DNA from: Thermoanaerobaculia bacterium
GTDB lineage: Bacteria; Acidobacteriota; Thermoanaerobaculia; Gp7-AA8
Reading direction: 5' to 3'
Assembly: GCA_017883215.1 (NCBI GenBank)
Contig: JADGOA010000074.1
Location: forward strand, 1-12,148
Length of the DNA: 12,148 nucleotides
A program made the translations under genes and the position numbers. This document shows, one piece after another, positions 7,880-12,148 of this stretch (position 1 is the stretch's first letter; every line of letters begins with the position of its first letter). The notes below the pieces were generated by a model. The model did not search any database and had not been told where the DNA came from. It saw only the letters and a program-made list of their open reading frames with translations.

Positions 7880-8221
7880 CGGAAGCCGCATTCAGCCGGG
7901 ATTGCGCATCTCGTTTCGCCGGCAAGTCCCGACGAAGCGAATCGTCGCGGTGCTCCTCCAGGCTTCTGCCGGTGGTTGTCGCCGAAGCGTGGGTTGCGGA
8001 GTACCTTCTCTTGCGACCGCCCTTGTCAATCGCCGGCCGTGTGTCGAATCGAATTCACTGCTGGCCATCCGGCGTTTCTGCTGGTATATCTGGCTCCCAC
8101 CACGTCGTACCGGTCGTTCATCAGCCTGCGGCAGATAGCAGATTCTTGCTTTCAGGACGAGGAGCGGCCGGAGTGGCGATGGAAAACGGCGCGCAAATCA
8201 AGAGAATTGAGGAAAGAAGGA
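7880..8221. other. 342-base interval between the permeases, no convincing gene
   Basis: The frame of the downstream permease is open from 7976, but its first 82 residues (FSCDRPCQSPAVCRIEF and similar) look untranslated. There is a small perfect hairpin, CGACGA/TCGTCG around AGCGAA (7930-7947). A weak promoter-like pair, TGGCCA (8062-8067) and TATATC (8085-8090) with a 17-base spacer, matches the consensus at four of six positions in each box. Nothing recognisable as a riboswitch or small RNA is seen. The second permease probably has its own promoter here. Confidence 0.4.
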
Positions 8222-9760
8222 ATGCGCAATCTTTTTGCGAGGAAGCCCCTCGAGATTCTCCTCGCCGAGATGAAAGGTGAGCACCGTCTTCGCCGTGTAC
8301 TCGGCCCGGTGCAGCTGACCAGTCTCGGTATCGGGGCAATCATCGGAGCGGGCATCTTCGTGGCTACCGGCGCTGCGGCGCACAACGTGGCCGGCCCGGC
8401 GCTGATGCTGTCGTACGTCGTCTCGGGCATCACCTGCATCTTCGCCGCGCTCTGCTACGCCGAGTTCGCGTCGATGGTTCCGGTGGCCGGCTCCGCCTAC
8501 ACATACGCGTACGCAACACTCGGCGAACTGTTCGCCTGGATCATCGGCTGGGATCTCGTGCTGGAGTACGCGGTCGGCAGTGCCACAGTGGCGACGGGAT
8601 GGTCGGGCTATTTCCAGAACGTGCTGGCCAAGGTGGGCGTTCACGTGCCGCTCGCCATGACCGAATCTCCATGGCGGTACAGCAACGGGCACTTCGTTCA
8701 CACGGGATCGGTGTTCAACCTCCCTGCCGTCGTCATCGTCATCATGGTCACGATGATCCTGGTCAAGGGCATTCAGGAAAGCGCCTCGTTCAACGCCGCC
8801 ATGGTGATGATCAAGGTGACGGCTGTCATCTTCGTCATCGTGGTCGGCGTCTTCTACATCGACTGGGCCAATTACCACCCGTTCGCGCCGTACGGCTGGA
8901 CGGGCGTGAACATCTTCGGCAACCACATCTCCGGGCAACAGGACGCCAGCGGGAATCCCATGGGGATGCTCGCCGGCGCGGCAATCATCTTCTTCGCCTA
9001 CATCGGATTCGACTCGGTATCGACGCACACGGAAGAGGCGAAGAACCCGCAGCGGGACGTGCCGATCGGCATCATCGTTTCGCTGATCGTCTGCACGGTT
9101 CTCTACATCCTCGTCGTGGCCGTCCTGACCGGGATGGTCAAGTACGACCAGCTCGACATCGCCGCTCCCGTCAGCCTGGCCTTCAAACAGAAGGGTCTGG
9201 GATTTGCCGAGGGGGTCATCGCTCTGGCCGGCGTGGCAGGCATCACTTCGGTGCTGCTCGTCATGATGCTCTCCGGGCCGCGCGTTTTCCTGGCCATGGC
9301 CCGCGACGGTCTCGTTCCGAAGGGATTCTTCGCCGACATCCATCCGAAGTTCCGCACTCCCTGGAAGTCGACGATGCTCATCGGCGCGTTCGTCATCTGC
9401 CTGGCCGGATTTCTCCCCATCGACGCACTACTGCACCTGACGAACATCGGAACGCTGCTGGCATTCGTCATCGTCTGTGCAGCGGTCCTGATCATGCGCA
9501 AGAAGTATCCGAACGCTGAGCGGCCGTTCCGCTGTCCCTGGGTACCGTTCGTCCCCGTCATGGGGATCCTGACGTGCCTCATGCTGATGTTCTCTCTGCC
9601 GACCGCCAACTGGTGGCGGCTGTTGGGCTGGCTGCTCATCGGCTTCGTCATCTACTTCACCTACGGGCGGAAGCACAGCGTCATGGCAAAGCACCTCGAG
9701 CAGGAGATCGCCCGCCACGGTGCCGGCGGTGCCTATATTTCGGGGACGCACGACGAATAG
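8222..9760 (+). CDS. APC-superfamily permease, bacterial cationic amino acid transporter (CAT)-like
   Basis: The product has 512 residues from ATG 8222, the usual length for bacterial CAT homologues. GAGGAAAG (8209-8216) is the ribosome binding site. The N-terminus (MRNLFARKPLEILLAEMKGE, then HRLRRVLGPVQLTSLGIGA) matches the cytoplasmic lead-in of this branch. GAIIGAGIFVATG (38-50) is the TM1 substrate motif, and YAEFASMVPVAGSAYTYAY the TM2-TM3 region. FFAYIGFDSVSTHTEEAKNP plus QRDVP is the TM6 signature of the YfnA/ApcT-like group. GPRVFLAMARDGLVP marks TM8 and the following loop; NAERPFRCPWVPFVPV precedes the last helices. About twelve membrane segments are visible. Relatives are proton-coupled amino acid transporters of rather broad specificity; charged versus neutral preference cannot be read. 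A strong terminator lies about 20 bases after the stop, ending this transcription unit. Confidence 0.93.
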   Translation: MRNLFARKPLEILLAEMKGEHRLRRVLGPVQLTSLGIGAIIGAGIFVATGAAAHNVAGPALMLSYVVSGITCIFAALCYAEFASMVPVAGSAYTYAYATLGELFAWIIGWDLVLEYAVGSATVATGWSGYFQNVLAKVGVHVPLAMTESPWRYSNGHFVHTGSVFNLPAVVIVIMVTMILVKGIQESASFNAAMVMIKVTAVIFVIVVGVFYIDWANYHPFAPYGWTGVNIFGNHISGQQDASGNPMGMLAGAAIIFFAYIGFDSVSTHTEEAKNPQRDVPIGIIVSLIVCTVLYILVVAVLTGMVKYDQLDIAAPVSLAFKQKGLGFAEGVIALAGVAGITSVLLVMMLSGPRVFLAMARDGLVPKGFFADIHPKFRTPWKSTMLIGAFVICLAGFLPIDALLHLTNIGTLLAFVIVCAAVLIMRKKYPNAERPFRCPWVPFVPVMGILTCLMLMFSLPTANWWRLLGWLLIGFVIYFTYGRKHSVMAKHLEQEIARHGAGGAYISGTHDE

Positions 9761-9779
9761 GAAACTCAGTCTTCAATGC

Positions 9780-9813
9780 AAAAGGGACGGGCTTCGGCCC
9801 GTCCTTTTCGTTT
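9780..9813. terminator. Intrinsic terminator, UUCG tetraloop, probably bidirectional
   Basis: GGACGGGC (9785-9792) pairs perfectly with GCCCGTCC (9797-9804) around TTCG, giving the very stable C(UUCG)G loop, followed by TTTTCGTTT (9805-9813). The upstream AAAA (9780-9783) gives a U-tract on the other strand. It can therefore end both the plus-strand permease transcript and the minus-strand transposase transcript, which stops at 9828. Confidence 0.92.
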
Positions 9814-9827
9814 AGATACTTGACGCT

Positions 9828-11081
9828 TCAGGCTTTCGAGTGGATTGAAGATGGAAACGTTGGATAGAGATCGAGGCCGCCGAGATGGAACAGGATGGCC
9901 TCGCGGAAACGCACTCTGCTTCGGAAGCCGCATGCGCGTTTCTTGATTCGCTGAATGTGTGAGTTGACGGACTCGGACATGGCATTCGTAATGTCCGAAG
10001 TCGCTGCGTTGATCACGCCATCCCAGTGGTTCTTGATCATGCGAGCGACGATGCGGATCGGCTCGAGCGCACATCGAAGAGCACCGTGCAGCCATTGACG
10101 CCAAACTCGAACCGCCATCCCCCTGCGGACGTAGCCCCAGAGATGCGAGGCGTGCTCCTTGTAGCGGAACGCGCGCGCTGTTCGGAGCGAACCCCGCCGA
10201 AGAGAGTCGATTCGCGCTCGGGCTTCTCCTTCCAGCCGATCGGGATGCGTGAGCCACAGATACCGCGTCTTGGCCAGGCGATGATCGCCCTCACCGCGGA
10301 GCTCGCGATGTTCCTGTCGTCGCACCTTGTCGACGGCATCCCCGAGGTGTTTGAGGATGTGGAACTTGTCGAACACGATCTTCTCGTCCGCGATCGTCAG
10401 ATGTTTGCGCGTCGAGGCAATGTACGGAGCCCACATGTCCATAGCCACCTTCTCGACTCGCGCAAGCTCGGCAGGTTCGTACTGCGACCAGAAGGCATTG
10501 AGGCTTTCCTCCGTTCGCTCGTCCATCACGTCGAGCACGCGGGCCTCACTGAGCGCATTGACCACGGTGATGTATTCGTGCCCCCGCGTGATCGAGGTCT
10601 CGTCCACGCCCACGCTGGCCGGCAGCGGCGCTCGCCCCCGACGCTTCATCCCACGCGCCACGGCTCGGGATCGGATGCCTGCCACTTCTTCCCAGCTCAG
10701 CCTCATCCCTTTGGCCACCGCGCCGATACTCTCGGTCGCCCGAAGCCAATCGATCGCCAGCGCTTCGAACATCGCCGTAAATCGCGAGCGCTCTTCGGCC
10801 CACGGCACCCGCACCTGTCGCACTCCATGCTCACCGCACTTGATCCGAGGAACTTTCGCAACAAGGATCGTCTGGTACTGACACGTGTCGAGATGCCGCC
10901 AGCGTCTCTCGTTGCTGTCGTACCGCGCGCATCTCTGCCCGCATTCGGGGCAGATCTCCACTTCGGACGAGCCTTCCACTCCGATCAAAATCTGCTCATC
11001 TGCGAGCTTCAATTCGACCCGCTCAACATGCCACGGCGTGGTGATTCCCAGGATCTGTTCGTAGAGTTTCTTGTCGTTCAC
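9828..11081 (-). CDS. ISL3-family DDE transposase
   Basis: The product has 417 residues and appears complete. The start is GTG 11081; an in-frame TAA four codons upstream rules out a longer form, and no good ribosome binding site is seen, suggesting weak expression. A zinc-finger-like DNA-binding part lies at Cys44, Cys47 (CPEC), Cys51, Cys67, Cys82 and His85. A helix-turn-helix-like segment follows at about 118-145 (ESIGAVAKGMRLSWEEVAGI). The catalytic triad is Asp160 (VGVDETSITRGHEY), Asp215 (AMDMWAPY) and Glu370 (AMSESVNSHIQ). VFDKFHILKHL (237-247) and LGGLDLYP near the C-terminus are family hallmarks. The last codons (FPSSIHSKA) are encoded by the left inverted repeat, so coding and terminus overlap. 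The enzyme cuts and rejoins the element's ends. It reads towards the bidirectional terminator at 9780-9813. Confidence 0.95.
   Translation of the reverse strand: MNDKKLYEQILGITTPWHVERVELKLADEQILIGVEGSSEVEICPECGQRCARYDSNERRWRHLDTCQYQTILVAKVPRIKCGEHGVRQVRVPWAEERSRFTAMFEALAIDWLRATESIGAVAKGMRLSWEEVAGIRSRAVARGMKRRGRAPLPASVGVDETSITRGHEYITVVNALSEARVLDVMDERTEESLNAFWSQYEPAELARVEKVAMDMWAPYIASTRKHLTIADEKIVFDKFHILKHLGDAVDKVRRQEHRELRGEGDHRLAKTRYLWLTHPDRLEGEARARIDSLRRGSLRTARAFRYKEHASHLWGYVRRGMAVRVWRQWLHGALRCALEPIRIVARMIKNHWDGVINAATSDITNAMSESVNSHIQRIKKRACGFRSRVRFREAILFHLGGLDLYPTFPSSIHSKA
9836..9857 (+). repeat. Left inverted repeat of the ISL3-family element
   Basis: This 22-base stretch matches the reverse complement of 11183-11204 at 19 of 22 positions: TCGAGTGGATT is identical, then three differences, then ATGGAAA identical. 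It lies inside the 3' end of the transposase gene. Confidence 0.85.
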
Positions 11082-11115
11082 TCCACGATCTTACCCGTCC
11101 GTCTCGCAGCGGCCG

Positions 11116-11180
11116 AACCTGTGGGAAAGCGGGAAAGGCGGTGGCATGGGCGGTCGGCCTTTTCCGCTTTTCCATAGGTT
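11116..11180. repeat. Long hairpin (24-bp arms, 17-base loop) inside the IS right end
   Basis: The arm at 11116-11139 (AACCTGTGGGAAAGC, then GGGAAAGGC) and the arm at 11157-11180 (GCCTTTTCCGCTTTTCC, then ATAGGTT) pair at 21 of 24 positions. All three exceptions are G opposite T, so plus-strand RNA would form an unbroken 24-bp helix with three G-U pairs, while minus-strand RNA would have A-C mismatches. Each arm holds a tandem 8-base repeat (GGGAAAG twice, or CTTTTCC twice). It sits 2 bases from the right inverted repeat and 34 bases upstream of the transposase start. It may carry transposase-binding sites or shield the gene from read-through expression. Confidence 0.75.
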
Positions 11181-11182
11181 GC

Positions 11183-11204
11183 TTTCCATTCTTAATCCAC
11201 TCGA
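11183..11204 (-). repeat. Right inverted repeat of the ISL3-family element
   Basis: It is the reverse-complement partner of 9836-9857, 19 of 22 positions alike. Weaker similarity runs outward to about 11218. The interrupted toxin frame reads on through it (IEWIKNGK), giving a nonsense tail. Confidence 0.85.
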
Positions 11205-11218
11205 TTCCCGGATGCCCC

Positions 11219-11412
11219 GGAAACTTGACCAGGACCTTTCGCCTCACCGCAGAGTCAATGACTGGCGAGCTCTCGGGGAATTCTTCGATGTAGGCAACGG
11301 CGGCGCGAACTTCCGCAAGCAAACGATCGCCGAGACCTTCCGACTTCGTGTCGTAGTATGCGACAGCCTCCGCGAGCTCGGCGGCGGCCAGTTGATGAAA
11401 CCGAGAGTTCAT
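11219..11412 (-). pseudogene. ParE/RelE-type toxin, 3' end lost at the IS
   Basis: ATG 11412 overlaps the antitoxin stop (ATGA). The first 65 residues look like a RelE/ParE-superfamily toxin: FHQLAAAELAEAVAYYDTKS, then EGLGDRLLAEVRAAVAYIEEFP, then VIDSAVRRKVLVKFP. In the family, LVKFP is followed by the last beta strands and the C-terminal catalytic or gyrase-contact residues. Here the frame runs into the insertion sequence at 11218 and continues as a non-homologous tail (GHPGIEWIKNGKQP and on) to 11023, already overlapping the transposase start. About the last third of the toxin is therefore missing and it should be inactive. No matching 3' part lies beyond the left end of the element. Confidence 0.85.
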
Positions 11413-11642
11413 TCGCGACTGCGCACGGCCAGCTTCGCGAAAACCTCTTCGGCTGGGATCGCACGCGCCCGCCCGGCCCGCAGATCGTCGTAGCGGCGAG
11501 CCGACTCTTCAACCCAGAGCCGCTCGTGCTCCTCGGGGTCAGGCGATTCCAGGCTGTCGAGCAGCCGTTTCGCGAGTGCAGCCCGCGACTCCGGAGCGAG
11601 TTCCATTGCCTCTTGCGCCAAGTCTTCCAGCTTGCGTCCCAT
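11409..11642 (-). CDS. Addiction-module antitoxin (unstable antitoxin family)
   Basis: The product has 77 residues and is complete. It is acidic and helical, of the small addiction-module protein type: an N-terminal part (LEDLAQEAMELAPESRAALAKRL), then LDSLESPDPEEHERLWVEES and ARRYDDLRAGRARAIPAEEV with FAKLAVRSRE at the end. The D-PEEHERLWVEE and A-RAIPAEEVF motifs are characteristic. It precedes and overlaps its toxin by 4 bases, the normal antitoxin-first order with translational coupling. It should bind and neutralise the ParE/RelE-type toxin and repress the operon. GGAG (11655-11658 on the complement) is a distant ribosome binding site; TAGAAT (complement of 11648-11653) resembles a -10 box but lacks a good -35. 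With the toxin broken, this gene has no local partner. Confidence 0.9.
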   Translation of the reverse strand: MGRKLEDLAQEAMELAPESRAALAKRLLDSLESPDPEEHERLWVEESARRYDDLRAGRARAIPAEEVFAKLAVRSRE

Positions 11643-11712
11643 GTCGTGATTCTACTCCGACGGCGCCCAACGCCTGCGTTTGAGCAGGGTGGACCGCGAC
11701 GCGAAACGGTAA

Positions 11713-11749
11713 TTGGATTAGTTGGAAATGTTGGACACGGAATGTTGGA
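11713..11749. repeat. Iteron-like TTGGA repeats upstream of the antitoxin
   Basis: TTGGA occurs four times in one orientation at 11713, 11722, 11731 and 11745, spaced 9, 9 and 14 bases apart; AATGTTGGA occurs exactly twice (11727-11735 and 11741-11749). The block is AT-rich compared with its surroundings and lies 71-107 bases upstream of the antitoxin start on the other strand. It could be an operator or a remnant of another mobile sequence. The rest of the 135-base gap shows nothing recognisable. Confidence 0.5.
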
Positions 11750-11777
11750 AAGGGGCTCCACGCAGTTCTGCCGGATG

Positions 11778-12148
11778 CTACTTCACGAACGCAGAAAAGT
11801 CCGTCTGACCGACTTGCGACGCGTATTGGCTCGTGTACCGTTTCACCGCACCTGTCTGCGTGTCAGTGATCGTTAGCTCGAACCTGAGCGGCGTAGCTGA
11901 TCCGAACAGCACAGCGATAGTCGGCTGTCCCGAACTGTTTGTGTTGCCTTGGTCAAGCATCTTTAGCAACAGTTCGATGTTATTGGCGCCGTAGAAGTAG
12001 AAGAACGACGTTTCGTTGTTCACGCTCGCGAAACCTGTGACTGTCTTTACGAAGGCGTCCGTATCCGCGGCGCCGTTGTCACCTCCGTTTCGATAGCGAA
12101 CAGTGGCTTTGAATCGGTTGTTCAGTAAGCACGCGGTCGTCGCGTTCG
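11778..12148 (-). CDS. C-terminal part of a secreted-type protein, cut by the window edge
   Basis: The frame is open from the window edge to the TAG at 11778-11780, giving at least 122 residues. A GTG at 12023 could look like a start, but the reading frame and the domain continue upstream of it (TACLLNNRFKATVRYRNGGD, then NGAADTDAFVKTVTGFAS), so it is internal. The visible part is a beta-rich domain: RFKATVRYR, then FFYFYGANNIELLLKMLDQG, then PLRFELTITDTQTGAVKRYTS near the end. I associate this arrangement with C-terminal domains of large extracellular proteins in Acidobacteriota-like genomes, but I cannot name a function. GC content here is clearly lower than in the rest of the window. Confidence 0.75.
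   Translation of the reverse strand, partial: NATTACLLNNRFKATVRYRNGGDNGAADTDAFVKTVTGFASVNNETSFFYFYGANNIELLLKMLDQGNTNSSGQPTIAVLFGSATPLRFELTITDTQTGAVKRYTSQYASQVGQTDFSAFVK

Larger units (their letters stand above)
9822..11218 (-). mobile_element. ISL3-family insertion sequence, about 1.4 kb, flanks not a clean target duplication
   Basis: The element holds one transposase gene and imperfect terminal inverted repeats whose cores are 9836-9857 and 11183-11204. The outer limits are inferred: the right tip is set by where toxin homology stops (about 11218), where the minus strand reads GGGGCATCC; the mirrored left tip is 9822. Aligned this way, 26 of 36 terminal positions agree. The size fits the ISL3 family, which usually makes 8-bp target duplications. 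The flanking octamers AGATACTT (9814-9821) and GGAAACTT (11219-11226) agree at only six of eight positions, and the gene interrupted on the right does not continue on the left. Confidence 0.8.

Noticed and set aside
7880..8221. N-terminal extension of the CAT-like permease from 7976
   Set aside because: The extra 82 residues are not like any permease lead-in, while ATG 8222 has a ribosome binding site and a family-typical N-terminus.
6469..8280. Plus-strand open frame of 603 codons overlapping the first permease
   Set aside because: It is the alternate frame of a clear membrane protein; the translation is Arg- and Asp-rich and lacks membrane segments.
9761..9827. Displaced 3' end of the toxin gene left of the IS
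   Set aside because: The minus-strand reading (KYLNEKDGPKP and on) does not resemble the last strands of RelE/ParE toxins and is explained by the terminator hairpin.
10026..11177. Plus-strand open frame of 383 codons opposite the transposase
   Set aside because: It is antisense to a transposase with its full catalytic triad; no independent motif.
9814..11226. AGATACTT/GGAAACTT as an 8-bp target duplication of the IS
   Set aside because: Only six of eight positions agree, and the gene on the right does not continue on the left. The shared ACTTGAC extends one side into the element, so chance similarity is likely.

Overview
The window is a GC-rich bacterial chromosome fragment. The gene content suits a soil or sediment Acidobacteriota-like (or related) heterotroph: a large secreted BNR/sortilin-type protein, a LolA-like secreted protein, a DinB-like protein, two APC-superfamily amino acid permeases, and a secreted-protein C-terminal domain of a kind I associate with such genomes. 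The taxonomic guess rests on family resemblance only. No rRNA, tRNA, CRISPR array or phage gene is visible.

Layout. Positions 35-4069 hold a tight plus-strand pair: a secreted LolA-like protein and, starting on the base after its stop codon, a 1066-residue secreted beta-propeller protein with eleven Asp-box-like repeats. A strong GC hairpin follows. Positions 4188-4484 may encode a small helical protein of unknown function. A minus-strand DinB-like gene (4502-5005) diverges from an exported alpha/beta hydrolase of the MetX-like fold (5149-6237). The gap between these two holds a pair of REP-like palindromes in opposite orientation. Next come two plus-strand amino acid permeases: a LAT-like one with a probable TTG start (6311-7879) and a bacterial CAT-like one (8222-9760), separated by 342 bases without a convincing gene. 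A textbook UUCG-loop terminator closes this block.

From about 9822 to 11218 lies an ISL3-family insertion sequence on the minus strand. It has a complete DDE transposase, inverted repeats and an unusual long hairpin just inside its right end. Its right tip cuts a ParE/RelE-type toxin gene whose 4-base-overlapping antitoxin (11409-11642) is intact. The missing toxin 3' end is not on the other side of the element, so the junction records a deletion or recombination, or an assembly join across a repeat. Iteron-like TTGGA repeats lie upstream of the antitoxin. The right edge carries the C-terminal part of a minus-strand secreted-type protein in visibly lower-GC DNA.

The theme on the left is export and nutrient handling: secreted proteins, an exported hydrolase and amino acid uptake. 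The right third is an accessory patch. I do not see a complete, clearly new multi-gene system. The points most worth a second look are the IS/toxin junction, the hairpin inside the IS, the REP pair and the iterons.
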